From: Onchocerca volvulus
Lineage: Eukaryota > Nematoda > Chromadorea > Rhabditida > Onchocercidae
Assembly: GCA_000499405.2 (NCBI GenBank)
Contig: HG738138.1
Span: forward strand, 1,488,001 to 1,552,000
DNA length: 64,000 nucleotides
Direction: 5' to 3'
Shown: in pieces, positions 1 to 13,101 of the stretch
How positions within the stretch are numbered: position 1 is the first letter of the stretch
Layout: the number at the start of each line of letters is the position of its first letter
Notes under the pieces: model-generated
Told to the model about the DNA's origin: nothing
What the model saw: the letters and a program-made list of their open reading frames with translations, nothing else
The model's database searches: none
Made by a program: the position numbers and the translations under genes

Positions 1-396
1 GATTGTTGCAATTCTTGTTTTAATAGTATGTTTAATTCAAATTATACCTATATCTGATAAGCTTATTTCAATAAATATTCAACAGTTATCTCAATATCTA
101 AACTATTTAATCTATCAATTCAAACCTTGGCAATAAAAAAAAAAAAAAAAAGAAAAAAAAAAAGGAAAAGCAGAAATTTGAAATCAGAATAAGATTTGAG
201 AGAAATGATTTGAAAGAAATGATTAAGGAAGAAAATTACATTATCCTTGAAAATATCTCGAAATTTTTTGCTAGATTTTTCCAAAAGAACATTAGCAGAA
301 ACTATCATCTATTCTTTCGAAAAAAAAAAAAACACTTTTTTTTCCTGCAAAATTAATTCTGAACCAATTTATTAAAAATTGCATAAAACTGCAGAA
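1..396. other. AT-rich DNA, no gene seen
   Basis: This stretch consists of AT-rich sequence with A-runs near 136-166 and 320-332. No coding signal with acceptable composition is visible on either strand. It ends at an acceptor-like site (CTGCAG at 391-396) that precedes the decayed coding remnant starting near 397. Confidence 0.5.
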
Positions 397-819
397 AATT
401 CAGGGGAAACTAATTCAACCAACAGATCATTACCGACAAGCAGCAAAGAATCATCGTATCAACCTAGCAAAATTGATTACAAATGGCGATCTGCGGATGG
501 ACAACAAGCACAACAACAGCGACATCAAATGGATCAACGACGAAAATCGAAAATTATCCGTGAAGCAAGTCGTCTTTTTAGTACGTCAACATTTTGAAAG
601 AGTATTGCGAAAAGCATCTTGGTTATCACTGATAATTATCGATGGAAATCAAGTGTACAAATATGCCAAATGTACGCTCAGACGATGATTCAAAAAAAAA
701 ATTTCTTACCAAAATACGGATGGATGAGTCCGTTAAACGGGTATGATGATATGGTTAAGTGGACCAAACCGAAGTTTAAAACTTGTCACCTCATTGGATT
801 GTTCTTGCCGACAAAATAA
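397..819 (+). pseudogene. Decayed coding remnant, family not recognised
   Basis: Two reading frames of protein-like composition follow each other. The first runs from about 410 to an in-frame TGA at 686-688 and includes VRQHFERVLRKASWL followed by IIIDGNQVYKYAKC. Just after this stop is a run of ten A (692-701), and the reading continues in another frame with YGWMSPLNGYDDMVKW and KFKTCHLIGLF until TAA at 817-819. The mix of charged, Gln, Trp, Cys and His residues is unlike the K/N/I/F-rich translation of the surrounding AT-rich DNA, so I infer former coding sequence. An A-run next to a stop and frame change suggests decay or a sequencing slip. The start is unknown; an acceptor-like CTGCAG ends at 396. 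No family is recognised. A competing frame (379-597) also lacks stops, so an alternative exon ending at a GTACGT donor near 581 cannot be excluded. Confidence 0.35.
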
Positions 820-2751
820 ATCCCTCGCCATTTGCAATTGAAAATCTTGTTTCTTTGATGAAAATAATTAACAAATTATGTCTTCTGTAACGTTCTTGAT
901 TGACAGCAACATGAAACATGCAGTAACACCATAAAAAACAGCTGCTCCTATAAGGTTAACTTCCCATTAGGTAAATTTTAAGAGATATTCATTAACAAAC
1001 TTCCGAAACCTCAGGAATTCTTAAAATATATTTATACTGGCAATTTCATTTATTACATAAACATATGCACTCATTACTTTAAATCCTGCATCTTATCGTC
1101 ACTTAAATATGTATCCTTTGATTATTTCTAAAGAGAAGTAATAACATTGTTCTTCTGCAAGAGGTAACCATACATTTTCTCTCGATTTTATTAAGGCTGC
1201 TAAATTTTCTATCAATTTTTTGAAAATAATTGCAAAACAGCACTGATACAAAGATACAAGAATCATTATATGTTGGATAGATCGATAGAGTTGAAAATAT
1301 CCTGAACAAATCATAACACAAAAATGAAAATATTGTCAATTATTAAAAATAATCAAATAAATGAGCAAAAGAATTTTATTAATTGAGAAAAAAGGAAAAA
1401 TTAAAGTATGGAAAATTAATAAATGAGACGCTTCTAATGCTGTGAAACTACACCAAAAAAACAAAACATCAATACAGTAAAGTGAGTGATAGTATTTAGA
1501 AATAAGACGGCTAAGTTTACATGAGAAATTAAGAAAGACAGAATAAATGATAATATGTATATACAATGGAAGAATCAGTAAATTTTTCACACCGATGGAA
1601 TGCTTCATAAATAATAAAAGGTAAAGAGATGATTCTTGAGAATCGTTCCAATGTTAAGTGCTTAGAAGAATTGTAACTGTACTAATGGAATTCATAATGC
1701 CCGGTTCAAACATATAGTGGACGTCAAACATCTTCTGGTACACGAATAGCATAAATGATAGTGCTTTCGTTATCTCATCTGAATTCTTAAAGAATCCATG
1801 AGGCTGTTAAGCAAAATTTTTAATTTACCATCTTGGATTTAAAAAATTTGGACCAGGGAATATCCGACTTGGTTTGCAGCCAATAACTTTTAAGCTAAAA
1901 TAATACGATAAAAACAATGAAAGCAAATAAGTGAAGGAAAATAAAATTCATTCTCTCCCAAGTCAATAACACCTTCTAAACCTGTTTTTAGATAAACATT
2001 ACTTATTCTAAAACAACGCAATCATCAAATATGTACAAGTATTCTAAGCAAATTAATCACCAACATATGTGATAAGGGGAGAAAGCGGGTCCGGAAAGAT
2101 TCAAATTTCTTTTTTCTTTTCATCTTTTACTGACTCATTGATGACTGCGATAGCATAACATGCAACGAATAAAATCAAAAAAAGGAAAAAAATGGAAATA
2201 AAGTGAAAGGAATCGGATCTGAATGAAAAAGATATTAAAGGAATAATAAATGATTGAGAAGAGCATCTAAAAAGGCTTCAAGAATTTAATATGTGAATTG
2301 CCAGGAAGGTATTCTACCCGACAGTAAGCACAATCGAGCAAATATGTATATACAAAAGAAATTAAGAGAAGTTAAAATGACTTCAAGTTGTCACGAAGAT
2401 TCTATTTCTTCTTTAACAGTAACTCTTGATTAACCCCAATATTTTATCTATCCCATGGATCCAGAAAAAATTTAGTGTTACAGAACATGTATAAAATAAC
2501 GTCTAAAGGATTAACGTTTCAGGTCGATATCATCTCAAACAAGATAATGATAACGAGAGTCAGATTAACAGCCAAATCATGAAAAATGAAATTTTCTGAA
2601 AAAAACGAAAAAAAAACAATCGCTTAGCGACCAACTACAGAAAAATCAACTTGTCAAAAGCATGTTTTTTGTTTCAAAAACATATGCTGTTTAGCTTATC
2701 AAAACAAGGAAAAAAAAAAAAGGGGAAAATAAGCATCAGAAGCTCTCAGAT
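820..2751. other. Intergenic, no gene seen
   Basis: AT-rich sequence without recognisable coding, RNA or repeat structure. Short open frames on the minus strand (1099-1608) are rich in Phe, Ile, Tyr and Leu, as expected by chance at this base composition, and have no supporting splice signals. Confidence 0.5.
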
Positions 2752-4551
2752 TTACTTTTCCCAGTTTGGTTCGCCAATATATTTCTCCAACAGTGATTTT
2801 CAGTTATCAATAAACTGATACCCTTTACGACTCAAAACAGTTTTCAAATAATCAATTTTTTTGCGTTCTTCTTCTGGAGCTTCATTTTCACCAACCTGCA
2901 ACGATTTATATTCTAACCACACGAGAATTATAAGTCACATAAAAAGATTAGAACTTTTGAGAATTTAAGTTTTACCCATACTATCATATTATCTCCTCAA
3001 TTTTTGCAGTCCTAGTAATTGTTGCAACAAGCCTGACTTGCAGGAATTTCACACTGTCAATTATGAATCTTTGGATGTGTACATTGCTCGACGCCATAAA
3101 CTCATAAGGAAAACCGACTATCTAATGTTCTAGTATATATTCGGCGGTATGACACGAAATTTGAAATGTCTATTGCTCTTTAAATTACAATATTTTTCAA
3201 TTAATAATTAGTAATCTTGTAATTTCAACAAATTTATACCAAATTGAATGTATTATTAGCTTCTTCGTCAAGCACATCTTTTGGTTCGTTACTGACCAAT
3301 TTGCAGCGTAAACTTGGCTTCCCGAGTATAAGCGAAGCAAAGAATACATCATGCGATCGGTCGTCTACCAGTAAGTACTGCGCTATTCCAGCATCAAATA
3401 CCTTTAATAAACAAGAAATCTTAAAAAAAACAAACAAACAAGCCCGTATTTATTTTCACGGTTTTTACTTATGAATATAGGTCTTTGAAATATGAAGTCT
3501 TTTGAATAAAGAGAAAAAATATCACTTACTGACTGACAGGTTGATTAGCGCAATACTTACGGTAATGTCACCATCAAATTCCCACGCAGGATCCCAGTTC
3601 TTGACCAAATGAAGCACATTCTTGATCCTAATATCAGGACAAGTTGGTTTCATAAGCCTAGTAGAAACATCTTTTTGATGTGCACCAAGGGGACGATACA
3701 TCTATAATATTTAGCAATAGACATCCAAAATTAGCAAGCAAAAAATACAAACTATAATATGATGAAAAATAACGATCATGTAGTAGAAAAGTTATCCAAC
3801 GAAAAAGAATGGTAATATAAAAAGAGTAAAGGTATGCGCCTATTAGTTATTTAATGTGCAATATTTACTTTTATTAAATGCAATCTTTGTAAACAATACC
3901 AAAAAATTTCTCTTAATATTGCTCAAATATCTGAATCATCAATTGTTTCCTTCTATTCGCCAACGAATAAACAATCTCAAAATTTTTATCTAACAGGAAT
4001 TCGGGCACTATTACGTGTATTTGTATACTTTTTAATTTGACAAATTCTAATACCGTATTCTCAATTTCTGAATATTAGCATGCCAACAAAGTTACCAATT
4101 CTTGCATATTAGGAAATAGTGTTTGGAAAAAAAATGATTCCATTAATTTGAATACAAAATAGATGATTAACTTCTTGTCCACCGTTTAGTTCCAAAGATA
4201 TTAAATTATCATTTTATTCATTATCCAAGAGTACATTTTTAATAATGCAAAGTCTGATTATAAATTCGGAAAACAAAGCATTCCTAAGATAATTTTGTTC
4301 AAGTTTTCAAACAGCAAATATTACGCAAAAAATGTTGCAAAAATTTTCAGGAAGACAAGTCTCAGATAGAAAGAAAAACTTACGGTACTCGACCAATACA
4401 ATCCAGGTTAGCACCTAGTAAATTAACAAATTAGGTTGAAGGGAAAGAAACCCCAGCATATTTCTTACGCTTCAGCTTTCACCAAGTATCGCAAGTCTCA
4501 TCATCGTCATCCAACGTGACCCAGGCGGGATTTTGAACACAGTGAAAATTA
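2752..4551 (-). pseudogene. Five-exon gene remnant with two in-frame stops
   Basis: Five minus-strand exons join with matching phases: 4483-4551, 4384-4414, 3561-3701, 3240-3401 and 2752-2895, each bounded by AG and GT. The translation is protein-like, for example NPAWVTLDDDDETCDTW, then PGLYWSSTMYRPLGAHQ, then LVKNWDPAWEFDGDI, then FDAGIAQYLLVDDRSHD, and it ends in EPNWEK before TAA at 2752-2754. Two stops interrupt it: TAA at 4408-4410 in the 31-nt exon and TGA at 2800-2802, fifteen codons before the final TAA. Five consistent phases are hard to explain by chance, so these were real exons. Either the gene is dead, or a short form starts at the ATG at 3699-3701, right behind an acceptor, and stops at the TGA (132 aa), or the TGA is read through. 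The family is not recognised, and exons further upstream were not found. Confidence 0.55.
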
Positions 4552-5277
4552 CTGTGAGCAACCGTGAGAGTATGATATGATGATAAAAGAGATGAAGAGA
4601 AATTCTTCATTTGTTTTCCGGTTTTGTAATCTTATATTCCGGAAAGTTTGCCGGATTCATTGTCATTTTATACTTTTTACGATGAGAATTTTTTCGGATA
4701 TATTCAACAATTTCTCAGATTTGTTTTAAAATGATTCGTAAATGAATGCGACATCAGAATTTTATATAATTTGGCATCTTCTCGTCTTTCTTTTTTTTTT
4801 TTTGACACATTTTTCGTGTAGCTTAGACATGTAATCCAGATGATCGATGTGAAATTGATGTGTTTACCTTTAAATGATGATATCATGTTCAACAGATGCT
4901 TAATTTGTTTTTTAGAGAATTTTGCTACGAAGTATGAATTATTATATGTTTAAAGGCATAAAATTTGTTTAGAAATTTTTTCTCTTTTCCTGAAATGTTT
5001 AAAATGTCCGGAAATTTGTTACGGAACATAGATCCGGAATAGTTGAATAGATAATTTGCTTTCAACGATGTGCCATTTTCTGGAAGAGAAAAGGAAAACA
5101 AGCGAGAAAATCTCTGAAGGTTTATTTTTTCCAGAAAAGGTAATTCATGGAAGTAACGTAAAATGCGAATATACGACGATAATAAGTGAGATAGAAATTT
5201 AAATTTCTCGAAATTTCATCGAATTAATTTCACATTAGTATCGAATTCATTTCATGTTGGTAGAAAAACTATATCCG

Positions 5278-5513
5278 TTATGAATTACATGTATAACTAA
5301 ATTAATCACTCGATTGATTAATTGAATTCAAATTCGAAATCGATTTTAGCTGCGGAATTTTTCGAATTTGATTACTGTTGTAAAGTGGGCTACCAATTAT
5401 GAGCTACACGTATAACAAATATTAGTTACTCAACTAATTAATTGATTTCAAATTTGAAATCGATTTTAGCTGTGGAACTTCTTGAATTGTCATTGCTGTA
5501 ATTTATAAGGCAT
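5278..5513. repeat. 118-bp tandem duplication
   Basis: Two adjacent diverged copies (about 5278-5395 and 5396-5513). Shared landmarks in the same order are CGTATAAC-like, ACTCRAYTRATTAATTGA-like and GAAATCGATTTTAGCTG, with a spacing of about 118 bp. No coding frame is conserved between the copies. Confidence 0.75.
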
Positions 5514-6245
5514 GAAATATAATGATAACAATTCACTTTTTTGCATAATATGCAATATGTATCTTAAATAAAAAATCTCGTATTTCCTTTTTTGAAGGAT
5601 CATTTTTTCATCTTCCATTTTTGAAAGAGCTGAGAAGGAAGTAAATGAAAAATTGAAATTAATTATGGAACTGTGAAATTTCAAAAATTAATCCAAAATT
5701 TGTTTGCTAAGAAAGTAAAAGCTAAGGTGAAGCTTATATCGTAATTATGATAATTTTCGATTATTTTCATGAAAATGAATAGTAGAAATTTGCTGATTCG
5801 ATGATAATTACGAGAAAGATTAGCGAGCAGGTGGTATTAATGGTGTGATTCGCTGTATTTTATGATTCATGTAATCATAAAGATAGGACAGGACATACGG
5901 ATACATCGGATTATGGCGCAAATTGTCGGCAAAAAGCTCGACGGTTGAGGTAGGTGCCTTAATTGGAAAGTCAATTGTTAATTATCATGCAAATGTGGCT
6001 CTTGTTCACAATATTCATCCCTCTCATCGCCCCATTTTACTTCAACCTTTTGCGGCTTCTTTTCATTTAAATTAGGCAAAAAAAAAAAAGAAAAATAGAA
6101 AAAAGGATATTTTCATTAATTAACAATTAACAGTTAGACTGAAATAATTAAGTTTATCCAATTTTTTTCATTTTAACTAAGTATATCTGCCTGTCCGCTA
6201 TGTATTTATTTCCTTAGAAAGAAAGAAATATAAACCCCGCATTCG

Positions 6246-6303
6246 TTTTCTATTCACGTACGTCAAATTATCATTTTTTCATTTTCTATCCACGTACGTC
6301 AAA
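6246..6303. repeat. Duplicated CACGTACGTC motif segment
   Basis: TTTTCTATTCACGTACGTCA at 6246 recurs at 6282 with one mismatch, 36 bp apart. Both contain the 8-bp palindrome ACGTACGT. The flanks at 6187 and 6365 (TATTTATTT preceded by a CTGTYCG element) also resemble each other, so the motif may lie in a larger diverged duplication of roughly 170 bp. A regulatory role is possible but not shown. Confidence 0.5.
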
Positions 6304-9247
6304 CTTCATTCATCCATCTTCTATTTAACTTTTCAACAGTTTTTGTTTTGATCAGGCATGTTTGTCTGTTCGTGATATATTTATTTTCTTGTAATTTGTT
6401 GCCATGTATACCACATACATTAATTAGCAATTTTTTTTTTTCTTTTAGCATCATTTATTTAACTTTTTTAACAATTTGATAAATTGCATTATTCGTTTGA
6501 AATGATTAATGATTTCGACTAATTATTAAGTTGAAAAGTGATATCTTTGGTAAACTAAAAATTGTTTGCTATAAGTTTATAAAGCACCGTTCGGTTTACT
6601 CATGCTAAGCATAAAATACTGATTGTTTTCACAGCTGCTGATTGATTAAATGACCTTTAAGTGATTCTTGTTTGAATATTTGATTTAGAAATTTAGTACT
6701 TATTATGCTGATATGTATCATAACAAAATAACATATGATTGATGCTTCTTAAGTGATTTTTGCTTGAAATGGCATCCAAATTTATGCTAAAAAAATATAT
6801 TTAAAAAAGGCAAAAATTTAATTAGTAAAAGACATATCATCCATTTTCATGTCAGATTATCGAATTCTTTTCTTTTTTTTTTTTTTTTTTTCTAATTGCT
6901 ATCATAAATGTTATTCCAAAACAATAACAATTAGAGTTTAATTTCTTTCGTTTTTTTTTTTCGTTTTTTATGGAATTGAGGAAGGAGAAAGAGAAGAATG
7001 GGGGGTAAGATTGAAATTCTGATTTGGTACCAGGATGACCTCGAAGAGGTGTGAAGAAATGATGGATAATATTGATGGGTAGGTAGAATGGAATGTCTTC
7101 TTCAACCGCAATGTGCCGTTTTTATTGGCCATTTAGTATTTATCGGTGGTAAGGATCATCAGACACATAAATTTTAGGTTAGAAACCTTTCCGAACAAAT
7201 AAATGATCAAATTTGGGGAATGAAAGAATTGAATACTACAAAGTTGAGCATAAGATATACACTGATTTTTACCCTCCTGCTGCTATCCTTCAAGGTCAAT
7301 AGCATCATGATAGTTACAATTTGCTTGCTACCTTTTGCTCATCATTATTCTTATTCATTTCAATCTTATTTGTTTAATACTTACCTGAAACAAAAAAAAA
7401 AAAAAAAAAAAAAAAGCAAATCTAATTAATCATTTTAAAATGATTGATAAAAGAAAATAGTATCTATTTGTCATCATAAAACAACAAGCAAATAATACAT
7501 CATTCTAAAATATATTATAAATAATACCATAATTATTTTTTGATAATCATATTCCATAATATTTTCAATTATTTAAAAAAAATATTGTTATCAAATAAAC
7601 TTTATCAGTTTCAATCTTTTAATCTTCTTCCAAAGTTATTCATGTAAATATTGAAGTGATCAAAAAATTTGCATATTAAATCAAAATTTGTTCCACGTTA
7701 ATTAACTATAGCAAAAAATATGATGGGATAAATTATCGTAATAGAGATATTTGTTTTCATATATTAATAGGAATATTTCAGGATTATTGTTGAAATTTCG
7801 TTTACCCATGGGACGAAAAGTTTATTAACGAGTTAGAGGAGTGGAGGGAAGGATAACAATGATTATGTTTGATAATGATAATCGATGATTTGGCGCTGAA
7901 AGAAAGACACATATGTTTGAATCATTTCGGAAATTATTCATCTTGAAATAGTTATCTTAACCTTTAAAGGAAAGAAATGAAAAGAATGGAATGGATATTA
8001 GCCTACTACTAATTAAGCTCAATTCCATTTTCAAGCTTCTTTCTCTTCTCGAATTGTTATCGCAAATATGCTTCAATGCACTCCGTTTTCTCCCAATTTC
8101 CCGATATTTATTCATCAATATTAATTAATTCAGTAAAAAAAAAAAAAAGAAATGAGGGAGAGAAAAGAAATTTAAGAAGAGAAAATTTCATAAAAAATGA
8201 TAAATTTTCAATAATTGCATTTTAAAATTAGATTTTATAAATATTATTGGAATTTTTCGGTTATAAAATGAATGAAAGATGAAGGTTGAAAGTTTTAAAC
8301 AATTCATAGGTAATAAATGATACATATATGCAGAAAATTTTCATCACTTAATGCGCTCACATTTTGAAAATATTTTCGCTTGAAACGAAGGTTTTCTTAA
8401 GAAATCTAGCCGATTATTGTCAACTTTTTTTTGGAAGGAAAAAAAAAGTTGATTAAATAAATTTTTAAACTTCCCTCAATTCTTTTTCCTCATTTTTTTC
8501 TTTGACTAGTATTAATTAATTGATTAATTACTTTTATCATAATCTTTTTTTATGATCTTATTGGTCTTTATCATACTGTAGTAAACGATGGTGATCGATA
8601 AAATGTTTGATTCATTTTGAAATTTTTTCCCCAAAATTGTTTCAAATTGCAAATTATCGCTGGAAAATATGATAATTAATCATCGAAGAAAAGAAATAGC
8701 AATTTCTGATAACCTGATCCATCTGTTTACTAGTACCATGATCATTAGACCTTTATTGTTTGCAAAAAATTATTTTACTAATTATAGGCTTTCTATTGCT
8801 TCATTTATCAATTGTTCTACCAATTAGGCTCCGTTAATATTAAAATTATTTGCATCTAATCATATTTTGCTGCATTTGTTATGCTTTTATATATCATTTT
8901 TCATTTCATTTGAATTACTTTTCATCCAAAAAAAAAAAAAAAAAAAAAAAAAAAGAAGGAATTACTTAACATTAAACAATAGCATTTGAATTGAAATTTC
9001 AGTCGAATTTAATAAAATTTAACGAAAAATAAATGTGACAGTTTCTCCTGCAACATTTTATTGTTATTGCATTTATCGATTAAAAACGATGAGAAAAAAA
9101 TTGAAAAAAATTAAAAAAAAAAAAGGATTGGTTGAAATATAAAGAGAATGTAGCCAGAGGCATTTAACCGATCATTAGAATAAAACGAACATCCGATTCC
9201 ATTTTTCAGCAAATTTATTACCTTTTTCCAATCATCGATACCTTTCT

Positions 9248-9248
<1 letters not shown>

Positions 9249-9288
<40 letters not shown>

Positions 9289-9289
9289 C
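9249..9289. repeat. (CA)n microsatellite
   Basis: A run of CA dinucleotides with one CG interruption near its 3' end, in intergenic DNA. Confidence 0.95.
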
Positions 9290-12140
9290 CTATTCAATTT
9301 ATTCCCAGATAGTGGACAACCAACCTACCCAACAATTGTCCTTCTCGTCAAATTGTTGATTATAAAATTTTTAGGTATCAATAAAAAAAAAAAAAAAAAA
9401 AAGAAAAATTTCCAAACATGAGAAAATAAGTAAAATGCAAAAAGTTGAAAAAATTTGTTGAATTTTTTTATCTTTTAACATATCATTACAGTTCTTTGGA
9501 TAATTCAGGTTTTTCATACGAGATTTTTATCATAATTTATGTTCGTGTAAGACATAATCTAGCTTTCATAAAGATAAACTCTAGTTTTGTAATATAATTA
9601 CACATATTTTGTTGATAAATTTTGAATTCTTCGAAAAATTAGCAAATAAGGATTACTCGATTTTACTTTATTGCAAGTTTAACTGATTTCGATTCTTTTT
9701 TTTTTCTTTCTGGATAATATACAATGATATCACAGAGATTATCCATAATTTCGGTTAATGTTACGCAATAATATTTTTAGGATAAATTATTTCAAGATTC
9801 GAAAGATTATCTTCAATTAGATAAATTCAATTACCTACCCATCTGGATAAGGTAATAATCGGAAAAATTGATTTAAAATTTTCCATTCAATTTCTGTAAT
9901 AATTTCTAGCTAATTAGTGGAATAAAAATAATACAGTATCCGTTTATCCGGAAAAAAAATATTCACAATATCCGTGCAGATTACTTTTACCTGGAATTTT
10001 TTTTGTTCTTCCTCTTCACATCAAAAAAAAGTTAGAGAAAATTTGTAAGAAAATTAACTTATCGCAGGATAATTCTTTCATAACTAATTTTCAATACTTT
10101 TTTTCCTCTTCCTATTTCACACTTTTATCCGGTTGTTTAGTAAAATATTTTTTCTGATCATAATGCTGCATCATATAACTAATGCAGTTTATTATTTTTG
10201 TCATTAAAAAAAAAAAAAAAAAAATTAACTGGTTTAATTTTTCCAATGATAACTGGACCGAATAGCTAATCCATATTGCAGTTAATTTAAAGTTTTCCGA
10301 AAAATATATCTCATCTTATTTTTATCCTATCTAATGATTACTGCTGCAAAATTAGAAAAAGTTTTCTGGTCAAGTTTCATTGATATGAATTTGATATCAA
10401 TGATGTTTGTTTGTACGCTTTTATTATCATCATATCATTTGAGCTTATTTGTATAATTGATAAATTATTGTATTAATTAAAGATTAAATATTGTAGCAGT
10501 AAATATAAACATGTAGCACAAAATTTGCAAAATTATTGGCTTCATTTTTGATATTGATGAAAATAGGTGCTAATTATTTTTTTTTCGCTGATTTTATTTT
10601 AATCAGAATTTAAATTTATTTGTTTTTTTTTTAATTCATTCTTTTTTTCCATCTTACCTTTTCTTCTCCGTAATTTTCTTTTTTTTTCTTTTTCTGAAAT
10701 AAAAAAGAAAAAACCATATTACCGAATCCCACCTGTTGCTTTTGGTTGAAAGAAATAGAAAGGATCTAAAAAAAATTTTCTTTGGAACTACTGAAATTTT
10801 TTTTTTAGATAATTTTAATTTTGCTAAACTTATATGAATGAAAACTTGCGATCCCATAATGCTAGTGCAAAAAAAAAAAAACTTGCGATTCTATGATACT
10901 AGAAAAAATAGTTGATTTGAAAGAGGAAAAAAAAAAATTGGAGTTTCAAATTTGAAAAATTTTTCAAACTCAATTAGGTTCAATTGTTATTTGAAGTATT
11001 TTATCCCTTTCCACTTTTTTTTCTTGCACCTTTTCCCCTGTCTTTTTCGCCTCGTATTTTTTTTCGTTAAATTCGGTTTCCATAGTTTTTTTGAAAATAA
11101 AAATTCCATTGATTGAAGAAATTTTTTCCTTCTGCTTTAAAAAAAAAAAAAAGAATTTCAAAGTTGAGAGAATTTTTTCGTTTTTATCTAAAAAAATATT
11201 TCATAACTGAAAAAAATTTTTTTTTTCTTTCATTTTTTTCAAAAAAAAAAAAATTTTTTCAATTTTTTAATGATATTCATTCCATTTTAAATTTCATTTA
11301 TTATCAAATCTGAATGATAGCAAATTTCCGGATTAATTTGAGATTATTTCGAATATTGTTATGAACATATTTTAATATAATTCATATGAAAAAAAAAATT
11401 TGAATTTGCTAGCAATATAAGTCGTATATGGAACAAAATTAAAATTTTAAACGAAAAAAAAAAAAAAAATTCCGATTAAAAGAATGTTATCGATAGGCCA
11501 AGTTGAACATAAATTTATTCCTATATATTCATATTTAACCACTTATATATTACAATTAACCTGATAAATCCAGGAATCATTTTCCGAAAATAAAATGCAA
11601 TAAAAATAAAAAATCCGGAAACGTTTCATTTCCGGATTTATTCATGTTTATTATATTTGTAGGTTTATCTGTGTGTGTGTATATGTGTGGCATTAATTAA
11701 TAGTAGCCGATTTATTTTTACACATAAATGAATTGAAATTTTAAATTCACCGTAAAATAAAACGAATGAAGAGCGGGGTTGGGACAAAGAGAGAGGGAGA
11801 GAGAGGAGAGAGAGAGATTTTGGGAGAGAGTGGGGGAGAAATGGGAGGGGAAAAGCGAGAAGTTAGTTGAATTTCGGATCCAACTAAAGAACATCATAGG
11901 TTTGGCAACGCCCAAATGCAATAGTCTCGTAGTCGGTAGTAGTAATAGTTTGATGATAGCAGTTAGATTTATTCTCGAAAAGGCTATCGATATTGCATGT
12001 TGAGGGAGGGAGTCGAGAGCGGGAGAGAAAGATTAATTTCAGGCTTGCTCCATCTGGCTTATTAATTAGCCTAATAGGCTTATTATTGACAGGTAATAGA
12101 TGAAGTATTGATAATTTCTATTACAATTGTATAATATCTA

Positions 12141-12150
12141 TCTTTCATAG
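12141..12150 (+). promoter_or_regulatory. Candidate trans-splice acceptor before the 3-O-sulfotransferase ATG
   Basis: TCTTTCATAG ends 20 nt upstream of the ATG at 12171 and fits a nematode splice acceptor. No donor with coding sequence is visible nearby upstream, so a spliced-leader acceptor is inferred. A second acceptor-like site (ATTTCAG) ends near 12041. Confidence 0.4.
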
Positions 12151-12170
12151 GTAAATTATACAATGCTAAT

Positions 12171-13058
12171 ATGCCGGTATCGATTCCATTTATGCACTTT
12201 TTCATCTGGAATATTATCCTAATATTAACTTATCATCATCATAAAACGACAGTATACGGTATCAGTATGATAATAAATGATACGACAGTGAAGAATGTAC
12301 AACAGAAACGTTTCCCGCATGCAATTATTATTGGTGTTAAAAAAGCCGGTACACGAGCATTATTGGAATTTCTACGTCTTAATCCAGCAATTAAGGCACC
12401 TGGACCAGAAGTTCATTTTTTTGATAAAAATTTCGACAAAGGCTTCGATTGGTATCGGTTTGTTTTGCTTTTTTTTCTTTTTTTTTTCCAACTTTTTCCT
12501 CTTTCTGTTGCTTTTTTTTACTTTTTTTTTCTTTTTTGTTTCATTCGTTTGTTTTGTGCATTTATTTTCACTCAAATAATCTAATAGCAAATGTTAAAAA
12601 TTAGCTCTAATTGATATTTTAATTAATAATAAAAAATAGGTCATATTATTGAACAGACTGATTACGAGTAAAATCAAGAAGAAAAATTTTTTTCCTACAA
12701 ATTTAAGTTAAGTTTTTTGAGTTTTCAAATATATGTTATTAATGGTTATTTTATGTTTGCTAAAATTAACTTGTTAAAATAAATAATCGATTCATGTACA
12801 AGAAATATTTCCATGTTTTTGTTTACACTTGTTTTTTGAATAAATGGAACAAAAATAACTAAATTTTTAGTTCGAATAATAATAATAATAATATGATATT
12901 TTCATTCGAATAATAATAATATGACATAGGCGAATTTTTGGATAAATTTACAAATAAATAAATTATTTTCATTGTATATTTTTAAAATTTTAAACTGAAT
13001 CAAATACAAATAAATGAATAAATAACTAACTAACTAACTAAATAAATAAATAAACAAA

Positions 13059-13101
<43 letters not shown>

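Larger units (their letters stand above)
4552..12149. other. Long intergenic region, no gene seen
   Basis: About 7.6 kb of AT-rich DNA between the gene remnant and the 3-O-sulfotransferase gene. It contains homopolymer runs, a CA microsatellite, a 118-bp tandem duplication and a duplicated CACGTACGTC-containing segment, all listed separately. Open frames such as 7220-7429 or 10654-10857 run into poly-A or poly-T and lack coding composition. The last 400 bp (about 11780-12030) are purine-rich (GAGAGA tracts) and probably belong to the promoter of the downstream gene. Confidence 0.5.

Noticed and set aside
2752..2802. TGA at 2800-2802 as a selenocysteine codon
   Set aside because: No recognised selenoprotein family or SECIS-like element could be confirmed by eye, and the upstream TAA also disrupts the gene, so decay is simpler.
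4441..4482. In-frame TGA after ..CDTW in the minus-strand gene remnant
   Set aside because: The bases form a GTGAAA splice donor, so the TGA is intronic; only the TAA in the next exon and the later TGA are counted as lesions.
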